A stretch of 64,000 bases of DNA, from contig JAHIQD010000002.1 of the NCBI GenBank assembly GCA_018902795.1, forward strand, positions 400,502 to 464,501. Reading direction: 5' to 3'. Below, piece after piece: positions 25,728 through 34,453 of this stretch. Within the stretch, counting starts at the first letter, position 1; every line of letters starts with the position of its first letter. Below the pieces are notes generated by a model. It did no database searches. It was not told where the DNA came from and was given only the letters and a program-made list of their open reading frames with translations. The DNA comes from Bacteroidota bacterium. Its GTDB lineage: Bacteria > Bacteroidota > Bacteroidia > Flavobacteriales > Weeksellaceae. The position numbers and the translations under genes are program-made.

Positions 25728-27209
25728 ATGTATGATTCCCTAAGCTCAATTGTGGAGCGAGACGCCTACAATAGTATATTATATGTGGTATTAGGTGGGT
25801 TATTACTGCTGTCGGTCTTTCATCTTGTGATGTTTTTCCAGAACAGAGACCGGGCTTATCTGCTTTACAGCTCCTATACTTTTTTCTCTTTTGCCGCTTA
25901 TATGCCGGTAGCAGAAAGCGGCTTCATCAAGACGGTTTCAGATTATATCGGCTTCGACTACTTTACTAAAGTTTTCTTCACCATTGTTTTCAACTGTATT
26001 TATTTTTTCTTTTTTACAGAGTTTCTAAATATTAAAAAGATCAATGCTAAATGGTACAGGATTATCGTTCTGCCGGTTTTTTTTATGATTACCACAGCGT
26101 TGGTGAGCCTTTTACTGCATCAATTCTATGCTTATGACCTGCTTTTTAATTCCTTCAAAAATGTTTTTATTTATTTAGTAACCATCCAAACGGTGATTTC
26201 TTTTTACATACTTTCAAAGGTTAATAACAATCTGAAATATTATGTAGTTTTTGGCGGTCTCATTTTATTTGCATGTTCCGTAATAGGCGACAAAACGGTG
26301 CGGCAGCTTCCGTGGATCAACCTGAGCAGAAAAATGGGCGATTTCATATTTTTCTTCGGACTTTTTATCGAAAACATTGCTTTTTCTTTTGCGTTGGGCC
26401 ATAAACAGAGGATTAATTACCACGAGAAAGTAGCATTTCAGCAGAATTTCATTTCCCAGTTACAGAAAAATGAGATGCTCAAAGATGAAATGAACCGCGA
26501 AAACGAAAAAAGACTGATCATCGAAAATGAAAAAATAAAGTACCTGCAGGAAATCTCAGATCTTAAACTCTCTGTGCTTCAGAGCCAGATGAATCCGCAT
26601 TTTATTTTCAATGCTTTAAATTCAATAAAATATTACATCCTGGAAAATGACACCCAAAACGCGGTGGATTATCTGACCAAATTTTCAAAAATTATCAGAA
26701 CCATTCTTTCAGCATCTACAGAAAAAGAATTTACGCTTTCGCAGGAACTTCAAACAATACAGCTTTATGTTGATATCGAAAACCTGCGCTTTCATAATCA
26801 CATTGATTTCTCTATTGACATCGCACCTGAAATCGACATGAACAGCGTAAAACTGCCACCGATGGTGCTGCAACCCTTCATCGAGAATGCGATCCTTCAC
26901 GGGGTTGCTACAGTGGAAGACAAAAAAATATCGATTGCTGTTTCAGTTAAAAACCATGCAGTTGAAATCTCTATTTCCGATAACGGGATCGGAAGAATGG
27001 AGGCTGGAAAAAGAAAATCTGTTATAAAAAACAAAACCAAATCTCTGGGTACGGAAATAGCATCGGAAATGCTCAAAAATTATTTTAATGACAAAAAGTA
27101 TCACCTTCAGTATATTGATTTACACGAAAACGATATCCCTACGGGAACCAAAGTGCTGATCGCCATTCCTAAGCCCCGATATTTACGAAATAAATACACT
27201 AAAATTTAA
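25728..27209 (+). CDS. LytS-type sensor histidine kinase with 7TMR-DISM-like membrane domain
   Basis: A 493-residue membrane kinase. Residues about 15-230 hold seven hydrophobic segments like the 7TMR-DISM domain, without an obvious extracellular sensor part. A coiled coil at about 235-285 leads to the His_kinase motif QSQMNPHFIFNALNSIKYYI (His near 294), the LPPMVLQPFIENAILHGV N-box and the ISDNGIGR G-box. Such kinases usually work with LytTR response regulators, but none is adjacent: the next gene is ileS. Signal and partner are unknown. Confidence 0.88.
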   Translation: MYDSLSSIVERDAYNSILYVVLGGLLLLSVFHLVMFFQNRDRAYLLYSSYTFFSFAAYMPVAESGFIKTVSDYIGFDYFTKVFFTIVFNCIYFFFFTEFLNIKKINAKWYRIIVLPVFFMITTALVSLLLHQFYAYDLLFNSFKNVFIYLVTIQTVISFYILSKVNNNLKYYVVFGGLILFACSVIGDKTVRQLPWINLSRKMGDFIFFFGLFIENIAFSFALGHKQRINYHEKVAFQQNFISQLQKNEMLKDEMNRENEKRLIIENEKIKYLQEISDLKLSVLQSQMNPHFIFNALNSIKYYILENDTQNAVDYLTKFSKIIRTILSASTEKEFTLSQELQTIQLYVDIENLRFHNHIDFSIDIAPEIDMNSVKLPPMVLQPFIENAILHGVATVEDKKISIAVSVKNHAVEISISDNGIGRMEAGKRKSVIKNKTKSLGTEIASEMLKNYFNDKKYHLQYIDLHENDIPTGTKVLIAIPKPRYLRNKYTKI

Positions 27210-27271
27210 CTAAAATTTGCTATATTCGCAAACTTAATTAATGAGGATAATTCCTTTTGAACTGACTGAAA

Positions 27272-30200
27272 ATGAAGAAGTTTAACGAATATAAAAATCT
27301 CGACTTAACCGCTGTTGCAGAGCAGGTTTCAGATTTCTGGAACGGGCATCAGACTTTTAAAAAATCAGTGGAAATCCGCGCAGGAAAACCCGAATATGTT
27401 TTTTATGAAGGACCGCCTTCAGCGAACGGAATGCCGGGAATTCACCACGTTATGGCACGGGCACTGAAAGACATTTTCTGCCGTTACCAAACCCAAAACG
27501 GAAAACAGGTTTTCCGTAAAGCAGGTTGGGACACCCACGGTTTGCCAATAGAACTGGGTGTTGAAAAAGAACTTGGAATCACCAAAGAAGATATTGGGAA
27601 GAAAATTTCTGTAGAAGAATATAACCAGGCATGTAGAAACGCCGTGATGCGTTATACCGATGTTTGGAATGATTTGACTGAAAAAATTGGCTATTGGGTA
27701 GATTTGGAAGATCCATATATTACCTACGAGCCCAAATATATGGAAACTGTTTGGTGGCTTCTGAAGCAGCTTTACGACAAAAAACTACTGTACAAAGGCT
27801 ACACCATCCAGCCATATTCTCCTGCTGCAGGAACCGGACTGAGTTCGCACGAACTTAACCAGCCCGGAACTTACCGTGATGTTTCTGACACAACGGTCGT
27901 CGCACAGTTTAAGGTTAAAAAGCTGTCAGATGTTTTAAGTGAAAAGCTGAATTTAAACAAATCCATTAGTTTAGAAAACGAAACTTGCGGTGGAGTTAAC
28001 CATTGGGCAGAATTTGACAAAGAAAATGGGCAGAAAGCAGAAAGTATAATTCCAATTTCCATTCTTGCCTGGACGACCACGCCCTGGACTTTGCCTTCAA
28101 ACACTGCTTTGGCCGTAGGCAGAGACATTGAATATGTCTTGGTGAAAACCTTTAACCAATATACTTTTGAGCCGATAAATATTATCCTTGCAAATGTTCT
28201 TTTGCAGAAAAATTTCGGTAAGAAATATTTTGAAGCAACGTCGGAGGATTTTGCTAAGTACAAAGCTGAGGACAAAACAATTCCATACCAAATTTTAGCA
28301 GAATTCACCGGAGCAGATTTAGCCGGAACCGAATACGAACAGTTAATTCCGTGGTTTTTACCTGCAGAAAATGCTTTCCGCGTCATTATCGGAGATTTTG
28401 TTACTACCGAAGACGGAACCGGGATCGTACACATTGCGCCGACTTTCGGTGCGGATGATGCCCGTGTTGCAAAAGAAAGCGGCATCTCACCAATGCTGAT
28501 CAAGGACGAGAATGACAATCTTGTTCCTTTGGTTGACCTTCAGGGAAAATTCATTTCAGGAGGAAACACACCCGAGCTTTTTGCCGGAAAATATATCAAA
28601 AACGAGTATTACGACGAAGGAACCGCTCCCGAAAAATCCTGGGATGTGGAACTTGCGATCCTTTTAAAAACGGAAAACAAAGCCTTTAAAGTCGAAAAAT
28701 ATGTTCACAGTTATCCACACTGCTGGAGAACCGACAAACCTGTACTTTATTATCCTTTGGATTCATGGTTTGTGAAAATGACGGCCGTAAAAAACAGGTT
28801 GGTCGAGCTGAATGAAACCATCAACTGGAAACCAAAATCTACAGGAGAAGGACGTTTTGCCAACTGGCTGGAAAATGTAAACGACTGGAATCTTTCCCGT
28901 TCTAGATATTGGGGAATCCCTTTGCCAATCTGGAGAACAGAAGATTTAAAAGAAGAAAAAATCATCGGATCTGTAGAAGAACTGATGACTGAAATTCAGA
29001 AATCGATTTCAGCCGGCTTGATGGCGAAAAATCCTTTCGAAGGTTTTGAAACCGGAAATATGTCCAAAGAAAATTATGCGAAAATCGATTTGCATAAAAA
29101 TATTGTGGATGAGATTATCCTTGTTTCAGATTCAGGAAAAGCTATGAAACGCGAATCTGATCTGATCGATGTTTGGTTCGATTCCGGTTCTATGCCTTAT
29201 GCGCAGCTACATTATCCGTTCGAAAACAAGGAACTGATCGATGAAAGAAAAGCGTTCCCGGCAGATTTTATCGCGGAAGGAGTTGATCAGACCCGTGGAT
29301 GGTTTTATACACTTCACGCGATCGGAACAGCAGTTTTCGATTCTGTGGCTTATAAAAATGTAATGTCGAACGGTTTGGTTCTGGACAAAAACGGTCAGAA
29401 AATGTCCAAACGTCTCGGAAATGCGGTAGATCCGTTCACCACACTGAAAAAATACGGCCCGGATGCGACGCGATGGTACATGATCGCAAATGCAAATCCT
29501 TGGGAGAATCTGAAATTTGATCTGGAAGGAATTGATGAGGTTAGGAGAAAATTCTTTGGAACATTATACAACACCTATTCTTTCTTTGCGCTTTACGCAA
29601 ATGTTGACGGATTTAATTATTCGGAAAAAGAAGTTGAAAACCGTCCGGAAATCGACCGCTGGATTCTTTCAGAGTTAAATCTTCTGGTTAAAGATGTAAC
29701 CGAATTCTATAATGATTACGAACCCACGAAAGTGGCAAGAGCGATCAACAATTTCGTAAATGACAACTTAAGCAACTGGTATGTAAGACTTTGCAGAAGA
29801 CGTTTCTGGAAAGGAGAATATACTGATGATAAAATTTCAGCTTACCAAACTTTATACACCTGTCTTGAAACCATTGCGAAAATTTCTGCGCCAATTGCTC
29901 CGTTCTTTATGGATCAGCTGTATCAGGATTTGAACAATATCACCGGAAAAAACCCAGCAGAATCAGTTCATTTAACTGATTTCCAAGTGGCGGATGAAAG
30001 TCTGATTGATCAGGATTTAATAGAGAAAACTCATTTGGCACAACAGATTACTTCGATGGTATTCTCTTTGAGAAAGAAGGAAAACATCAGAGTCCGTCAG
30101 CCGCTTCAGAAAGTAATGATACCTGTTTTGGATGCTAAAACTGAATCTCAGATCCTTGCGGTTTCAGAATTAATTAAACAGGAAGTCAATGTAAAAGAAT

Positions 30201-30748
30201 TGGTATTGATCAACGCTGACGAAGCTTCACATTTAATTGTAAAACAGATCAAACCGAATTTCAAAACCTTAGGTTCGCGACTAGGAAAAGATATGAAAAC
30301 CGTTGGTGCGGAAATTTCGAATTTAAATACTGAGCAGATTTCCAGTCTTGAAAAAGAAGGGAGAATTGAAATTCAGGGCCATGAAATTACAACAGCTGAT
30401 GTTGAGATTTTCACTAAGGACATTCCGGGATGGACGGTTGCGAACGAAGCAAAAATGACTGTGGCATTAGATTTGACGCTAACTGCCGAACTGAAAGCAG
30501 AAGGAATCGCAAGAGAGTTCATCAACAGAATTCAAAACCTGAGAAAAGACAAGGATTTTGATTTAACTGACAGAATTTCAATACAGTTGGAACCAAATTC
30601 TCCTTTTGAAACAGAACTTATTAACAATAGTGCATATATTTCGGAAGAAGTATTGTCAGATAGAATAGAAATTGTAAATTCACTATCGATTTTTGACGAA
30701 ATAGAAATTGATGAAGCGAAATTTAAAGTAAATATAAATAAAACATGA
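27272..30748 (+). CDS. ileS: Isoleucyl-tRNA synthetase
   Basis: Class I aminoacyl-tRNA synthetase charging tRNA-Ile. The 1158-residue protein shows the HIGH-like segment PPSANGMPGIHHVMAR near residue 50, the editing domain (WTTTPWTLPSNTALAV near 268), the VDQTRGWFYTLH segment, and the KMSKRLGN signature near 709, followed by the anticodon-binding domain. The length is that of the eukaryote-like IleRS found in Bacteroidota, a type often less sensitive to mupirocin (family knowledge, not tested). No T-box leader precedes it; a TATATTCG box at 27221-27228 is a weak promoter candidate. Confidence 0.97.
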   Translation: MKKFNEYKNLDLTAVAEQVSDFWNGHQTFKKSVEIRAGKPEYVFYEGPPSANGMPGIHHVMARALKDIFCRYQTQNGKQVFRKAGWDTHGLPIELGVEKELGITKEDIGKKISVEEYNQACRNAVMRYTDVWNDLTEKIGYWVDLEDPYITYEPKYMETVWWLLKQLYDKKLLYKGYTIQPYSPAAGTGLSSHELNQPGTYRDVSDTTVVAQFKVKKLSDVLSEKLNLNKSISLENETCGGVNHWAEFDKENGQKAESIIPISILAWTTTPWTLPSNTALAVGRDIEYVLVKTFNQYTFEPINIILANVLLQKNFGKKYFEATSEDFAKYKAEDKTIPYQILAEFTGADLAGTEYEQLIPWFLPAENAFRVIIGDFVTTEDGTGIVHIAPTFGADDARVAKESGISPMLIKDENDNLVPLVDLQGKFISGGNTPELFAGKYIKNEYYDEGTAPEKSWDVELAILLKTENKAFKVEKYVHSYPHCWRTDKPVLYYPLDSWFVKMTAVKNRLVELNETINWKPKSTGEGRFANWLENVNDWNLSRSRYWGIPLPIWRTEDLKEEKIIGSVEELMTEIQKSISAGLMAKNPFEGFETGNMSKENYAKIDLHKNIVDEIILVSDSGKAMKRESDLIDVWFDSGSMPYAQLHYPFENKELIDERKAFPADFIAEGVDQTRGWFYTLHAIGTAVFDSVAYKNVMSNGLVLDKNGQKMSKRLGNAVDPFTTLKKYGPDATRWYMIANANPWENLKFDLEGIDEVRRKFFGTLYNTYSFFALYANVDGFNYSEKEVENRPEIDRWILSELNLLVKDVTEFYNDYEPTKVARAINNFVNDNLSNWYVRLCRRRFWKGEYTDDKISAYQTLYTCLETIAKISAPIAPFFMDQLYQDLNNITGKNPAESVHLTDFQVADESLIDQDLIEKTHLAQQITSMVFSLRKKENIRVRQPLQKVMIPVLDAKTESQILAVSELIKQEVNVKELVLINADEASHLIVKQIKPNFKTLGSRLGKDMKTVGAEISNLNTEQISSLEKEGRIEIQGHEITTADVEIFTKDIPGWTVANEAKMTVALDLTLTAELKAEGIAREFINRIQNLRKDKDFDLTDRISIQLEPNSPFETELINNSAYISEEVLSDRIEIVNSLSIFDEIEIDEAKFKVNINKT

Positions 30749-30813
30749 GAATGTGATAATGTAATAACGCATTAATTGCTGCATTACCACAACTCCACAA
30801 AATACATTTAATT

Positions 30814-31194
30814 ATGGCAGACGAAAGACAACGTTACAGCGACGCAGATCTGAAAGAGTTCAAAGAGCTGATTCAGTCAAAAATAGAAAAAGCAGAAAGA
30901 GATTTAATGCTGATCAGAGAAAGTTTCATCAACGACCAGAATAACGGTACCGATGATACTTCGCCGACCTTTAAAGCATTTGAAGAAGGCGCAGAAACTC
31001 TGAGCAAAGAGCAGAACGCCATTTTAGCAGGAAGACAGGAAAAGTTTGTCCGCGACCTTAAAAACGCGTTAATCCGTATTGAAAACAAAACCTACGGAAT
31101 CTGCAGAGTGACGGGAAAATTAATCGGGAAAGACCGTTTGAGAGCCGTTCCGCATGCAACTTTAAGTATAGAGGCAAAGAACCTGCAACGGTAA
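30814..31194 (+). CDS. DksA/TraR-like protein lacking zinc-finger cysteines
   Basis: A 126-residue protein with an N-terminal coiled coil (residues about 10-80) and a C-terminal segment TYGICRVTGKLIGKDRLRAVPHATLSIEAKN. This lines up with the DksA zinc finger but keeps only one of four cysteines. This Cys-poor form is usual in Bacteroidota and probably holds its fold without zinc. DksA proteins bind the RNA polymerase secondary channel and act with ppGpp; that role is inferred. It follows ileS by 65 bases. Confidence 0.88.
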   Translation: MADERQRYSDADLKEFKELIQSKIEKAERDLMLIRESFINDQNNGTDDTSPTFKAFEEGAETLSKEQNAILAGRQEKFVRDLKNALIRIENKTYGICRVTGKLIGKDRLRAVPHATLSIEAKNLQR

Positions 31195-31226
31195 TTTTCT
31201 GCAGTTCAATTTAAAATTTTACCATT

Positions 31227-31271
31227 TAGGTTTATAATGTGTTCAGTAAAAAAAGACGCGTTATAAACCTA
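31227..31271. repeat. 11-bp perfect inverted repeat with 23-base loop
   Basis: TAGGTTTATAA (31227-31237) and TTATAAACCTA (31261-31271). It lies 33 bases after the DksA-like stop and 20 bases before the next gene. No T run follows on the plus strand, so a terminator role is uncertain. Confidence 0.7.
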
Positions 31272-31291
31272 TTTGAATTTAAAAAAATTCA

Positions 31292-31537
31292 GTGGCTTTG
31301 GAAGCGGTATTGATCATTTTGGCAATCGGTGTTATCATCTTTTTTTTCAGAAATTCGCTGAAAAAACCTTTTCTTCGGACTGAGGAAAAATATTACACCA
31401 TTGATGACCAATATAATGCTGACCGCCGAAACCGCGAAAAAGAAATTGACACGCTGTTGGGAAAAATGGGCAAAAACGGAGTGCAAGACCTCTCCGAAAA
31501 AGACCGTAAGCGCCTCGAAGAACTTTCAAAAAAATAA
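31292..31537 (+). CDS. Small membrane protein with DUF6576-like tail
   Basis: An 81-residue protein starting at GTG: one N-terminal membrane segment (LEAVLIILAIGVIIFFF), then a charged cytoplasmic tail. The tail ends EIDTLLGKMGKNGVQDLSEKDRKRLEELSKK, similar to the short DUF6576 motif found at the end of flavobacterial rhomboid-type proteins. No ATG is available near the start, and TTG at 31298 is a second option. It lies nine bases before the DUF2683 gene and probably shares its transcript. Confidence 0.65.
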   Translation: MALEAVLIILAIGVIIFFFRNSLKKPFLRTEEKYYTIDDQYNADRRNREKEIDTLLGKMGKNGVQDLSEKDRKRLEELSKK

Positions 31538-31546
31538 AATTAAAAA

Positions 31547-31747
31547 ATGGAATCATTAATTGTTCATCCAAAAAACCAAATGGAACTCAACGCACTGAAA
31601 GGTGTGATGAAAGACATGGGCATCAGATATGAAAAGTTTCACACCAGAAACGCAAAAGCACCTCAGAAATTCGAACCGAAAACTTCTGCAAAAAAAGAAA
31701 CAAAACCTGCCAGAAACTTTAAAGACAAACCAAAGACTGATCTATAA
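31547..31747 (+). CDS. DUF2683 family small protein
   Basis: A 66-residue protein whose first 35 residues (MESLIVHPKNQMELNALKGVMKDMGIRYE) match the DUF2683 family, which is antitoxin-like in its beta-helix start. The rest is a basic, unstructured tail rich in Lys, Ala and Pro. No toxin gene is adjacent; the next gene is lspA, whose ATG overlaps this stop (TAATG). A toxin-antitoxin role is therefore not supported here. Confidence 0.75.
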   Translation: MESLIVHPKNQMELNALKGVMKDMGIRYEKFHTRNAKAPQKFEPKTSAKKETKPARNFKDKPKTDL

Positions 31748-32385
31748 TGAAGAAAATAGCATTAATCACTTTTATTATTCTTTTAATTGATCAGGTTTCC
31801 AAGTTTTACATCAAAACCCATTTCCAGCTTGGTGAAAGCATGGATGTACTTCCGGGGTTCAAACTGACTTTTGTGGAAAATCCGGGGATGGCTTATGGCT
31901 TTCATTTCGGCGGATTGATCGGTAAATATTTTCTCGTTATCGTACGGATTTTTTTAATCGGCGGAATGATTTACCTCTTCAGAAAGTGGCTGAAAGAAGG
32001 AGCATCCAATTATTTAATCATTCCGATGTCCATTATTTTTGCCGGAGCTATCGGAAATCTTATTGACGGAATGTTTTACGGAATGATCTTCGACAGCGGA
32101 ACTGTTTTCGAAGACAGTGTAGGACGGTGGATTGATTATGGTGGAATATCAAAGGTCGTTCAGTTTGGACATGGCTACTCTTCCTTTATGAAAGGCTGTG
32201 TGGTAGACATGCTGCACTTCCCTCTCGTAGACTGGAATGTTCCGGAAAGCTGGCCTTTGATTGGCGGTAAGCACATTGAATTTTTCAAATACATCTTTAA
32301 TGTTGCAGATTCTGCAATTACTGTTGGAGGTTTACTGTTGCTGATTTTCAGAAAAAAAGCATTTCCGCACGGATTTGATTTTTAG
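31747..32385 (+). CDS. lspA: Signal peptidase II (prolipoprotein signal peptidase)
   Basis: Aspartic membrane protease cutting lipoprotein signal peptides. The 212-residue protein has four membrane segments, the N-terminal DQVSKFYIKTHF, the GNLIDGMFYG motif with the first catalytic Asp, and FNVADSAITVGG with the second. At about 50 residues longer than the E. coli enzyme, it carries the extra periplasmic insert (residues about 115-165) usual in Bacteroidota. Several lipoproteins in this window would be substrates. Translation is coupled to the DUF2683 gene, and a terminator follows. Confidence 0.95.
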   Translation: MKKIALITFIILLIDQVSKFYIKTHFQLGESMDVLPGFKLTFVENPGMAYGFHFGGLIGKYFLVIVRIFLIGGMIYLFRKWLKEGASNYLIIPMSIIFAGAIGNLIDGMFYGMIFDSGTVFEDSVGRWIDYGGISKVVQFGHGYSSFMKGCVVDMLHFPLVDWNVPESWPLIGGKHIEFFKYIFNVADSAITVGGLLLLIFRKKAFPHGFDF

Positions 32386-32410
32386 AAAATCTACACTGCA
32401 TCAATATTGA

Positions 32411-32438
32411 AACTTCAGCAAATTGTCTGAAGTTTTTT
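32411..32438 (+). terminator. Intrinsic terminator of lspA operon
   Basis: AACTTCAG / CTGAAGTT hairpin with eight-base loop, followed by six T. Confidence 0.88.
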
Positions 32439-32453
32439 ATTTCCTTATTTTTG
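32423..32453 (+). promoter_or_regulatory. Promoter of trpS (TTG-N20-TATTTTTG)
   Basis: Both Bacteroidota promoter elements are perfect with a 20-base spacer: TTG at 32423-32425 and TATTTTTG at 32446-32453. The TTG lies in the loop of the lspA terminator. The start codon is 64 bases past the -7 box. Confidence 0.75.
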
Positions 32454-32516
32454 CTCAGCTTTTTGAGAAAAATATTCTCGAAAATTTTAATTTTTGAACC
32501 TTGAATTAAATATATT

Positions 32517-33485
32517 ATGTCAAGAATCCTCACCGGAATACAGGCAACAGGAACACCGCACCTTGGAAATCTTTTGGGTGCTATCATTCCCGCTATCGAG
32601 CTGTCAAAAAAATCAGACAACGAATCGTTTCTGTTTATTGCAAATATGCATTCGTTAACCCTGATTAAAAATGCCGAAGAACTCAGAAAAAACACTTACG
32701 AAATTGCAGCAGCCTGGCTTGCATGCGGTCTCGACACTGAGAAAACATTCTTCTACAGACAAAGCGATATTCCTGAGGTTTGCGAACTTTCCTGGTATCT
32801 GTCCTGTTTTTTTCCTTACCAGAGGTTAACGCTCGCCCACTCTTTCAAAGATAAAGCCGACCGTTTGGATGACGTAAATGCCGGACTTTTCACGTATCCC
32901 GTTCTCATGGCTGCTGATATCCTGTTGTATGCCGCAGAAGTGGTTCCTGTAGGAAAAGATCAGTTGCAGCATCTGGAAATGGCGAGAGACATGGGCGCAA
33001 GATTTAACCATCAGATGGGAGAAACTTTTGTGCTTCCTCAGGCGGAACTGCAGGAAGACACCAAATATGTTCCCGGAACGGACGGACAGAAAATGTCGAA
33101 ATCAAGAGGAAATATCATCAATATCTTTCTTCCGGAAAAAGAACTTAAAAAGCAGGTGATGGGAATTGAAACCGATTCGAAAACGCTGGAAGAACCGAAA
33201 GACCCATCAACCGATAAAGTTTTTGCACTGTATGAACTGATTGCAACGGCTGATGAAACGGAAGTTTTAAGACAGAAATATCTTGCCGGAAATTTCGGTT
33301 ACGGACATGCAAAAACTGAGTTGCTGAATTTGATCTTAACTAAATACGCTAAAGAAAGAGATCTTTTCAGTTATTACATGAACAACTTGAACGAACTTGA
33401 AGAAAAGCTGCAGGAAGGCGCTGAAAAGACCAGAAAAGTTGCAGCAGAGACTTTAAAAAGAGTCCGAGAAAGTTTAGGAATGTAA
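32517..33485 (+). CDS. trpS: Tryptophanyl-tRNA synthetase
   Basis: Class I synthetase charging tRNA-Trp. The 322-residue protein shows the ATP-binding TGTPHLGNLLGA (HIGH equivalent) at residues 12-23, the GKDQLQHLEMARDMGARFN segment near 143, and the signature QKMSKSRGN near 191-199. Length is typical. It is monocistronic, with its own promoter and a terminator shared with the convergent phosphatase gene. No Trp-dependent leader was recognised. Confidence 0.97.
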   Translation: MSRILTGIQATGTPHLGNLLGAIIPAIELSKKSDNESFLFIANMHSLTLIKNAEELRKNTYEIAAAWLACGLDTEKTFFYRQSDIPEVCELSWYLSCFFPYQRLTLAHSFKDKADRLDDVNAGLFTYPVLMAADILLYAAEVVPVGKDQLQHLEMARDMGARFNHQMGETFVLPQAELQEDTKYVPGTDGQKMSKSRGNIINIFLPEKELKKQVMGIETDSKTLEEPKDPSTDKVFALYELIATADETEVLRQKYLAGNFGYGHAKTELLNLILTKYAKERDLFSYYMNNLNELEEKLQEGAEKTRKVAAETLKRVRESLGM

Positions 33486-33518
33486 ATTAAATTGAGACTT
33501 TAAATATAACCTAAACAA

Positions 33519-33542
33519 AAACCTTTCATTACTGAAAGGTTT
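33519..33542. terminator. Bidirectional terminator between trpS and HAD phosphatase
   Basis: AAACCTTTCA / TGAAAGGTTT with four-base loop. T-rich tracts follow on both strands, serving the two convergent genes. Confidence 0.85.
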
Positions 33543-33548
33543 CTGTTT

Positions 33549-34244
33549 TTATAAATAATTTTTTATTTCTTCCAGTTTCTTTACCACGGCGACGTCTTCT
33601 GCTTCATAATTATCATTAAAAACATCGAAGAAAATAACTTTCAGCCCGAAAGATTTTCCGCCTTCCACGTCGGCAATCCAGTCGTCCCCGATCATTACTG
33701 ATTCCTCTTTTTTTGCACCGGCTTTATTCAGGGCATACTCGTAAACCTGAGGATGTGGTTTCCGGATATCTATTTCATCTGCGCTGGTAATGGTTTCAAA
33801 ATAATTTTTAATCCCGGAAAGCTCACATTTCTGGTAAGTAACTTCCTTGAAACCATTGGAAAGGATATGAAGCCGGTATTTTTTTTCCGCCAGATATTCC
33901 AGCAGTCCGAAAGCGCCTTCTACCAGATCATTATAATTTAGAATTTCATCAAGAAAGTTATGTTCAAAGATCTGGGCAAGTTCAGGATCATCAATGCCGA
34001 AAAACATAAAAGAATCATAGAAACGGTGTTCGCGAAGATAATCTTTATCTATTTCGCCATCGCGGATCTGCGCCCAAAGTCTTTCGTTAATCGTGAAATA
34101 TTCTTTGTGGAAGTCCTCAAAATCGAGGTTGTATCTGTCGCGGACGTTTTGTCTTTTAAAAATGTCCTTTAAAGTGAGATAAGCGTTTCTGCGGTGATCC
34201 CACAGGGTATTGTCTAGGTCAAAAAAAATGTGCTGAATTTTCAT
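33549..34244 (-). CDS. YjjG-type HAD family nucleotidase
   Basis: A 231-residue HAD phosphatase. Motif I is FFDLDNTLWDH at the N-terminus, motif II ILSNGF, then the conserved Lys and motif IV IGDDWIADVEGG; the helical cap lies at about residues 15-95. YjjG-type enzymes remove phosphate from nucleoside 5'-monophosphates, including damaged ones; substrate is inferred from family. The ATG at 34242-34244 is preferred, as an in-frame TTG nine bases earlier falls in the -7 box. Confidence 0.88.
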   Translation of the reverse strand: MKIQHIFFDLDNTLWDHRRNAYLTLKDIFKRQNVRDRYNLDFEDFHKEYFTINERLWAQIRDGEIDKDYLREHRFYDSFMFFGIDDPELAQIFEHNFLDEILNYNDLVEGAFGLLEYLAEKKYRLHILSNGFKEVTYQKCELSGIKNYFETITSADEIDIRKPHPQVYEYALNKAGAKKEESVMIGDDWIADVEGGKSFGLKVIFFDVFNDNYEAEDVAVVKKLEEIKNYL

Positions 34245-34250
34245 ACGGCA

Positions 34251-34258
34251 CAAATTTA
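34251..34258 (-). promoter_or_regulatory. -7 promoter element of yjjG-like gene (TAAATTTG)
   Basis: A perfect TAnnTTTG on the minus strand, six bases before the ATG, so the mRNA would have almost no leader. Confidence 0.55.
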
Positions 34259-34453
34259 AGTAATTTAAGATTAGTTCTTGGAAACAATTTGGTTTTTACT
34301 TTTGGTTTTCAAAACTGCTATGCTTTTGGAATAACTTAATAGAAAATCGATTGTTTGTTTTTTTGGCTTCAAAAGTTTTTCGTTTAAAATGTCATTTTTT
34401 TTCATAGGCGAAAAAGTTATTTCCCTAAAAACGAAACTTTTTTTAAAATAGTA

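Noticed and set aside
27871..28518. A 215-codon open frame antisense to ileS.
   Set aside because: It is a shadow of the synthetase coding frame, with Ser/Phe-rich composition, no family features and no promoter. The same holds for long antisense frames in bamA (6626-7234) and aconitase.
31547..31747. Possible toxin-antitoxin module from the DUF2683 (antitoxin-like) protein.
   Set aside because: No toxin-like gene is adjacent; the neighbours are a small membrane protein and lspA, with which it is translationally coupled. The same applies to the YwqK-like gene at 40725, which is exported.
34374..34440. Imperfect inverted repeat (AAAAGTTTTTCGTTT and AAACGAAACTTTT) after the sigma factor gene.
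   Set aside because: The arms need gaps, the loop is about 40 bases and no T tract follows, so it is not a convincing terminator.
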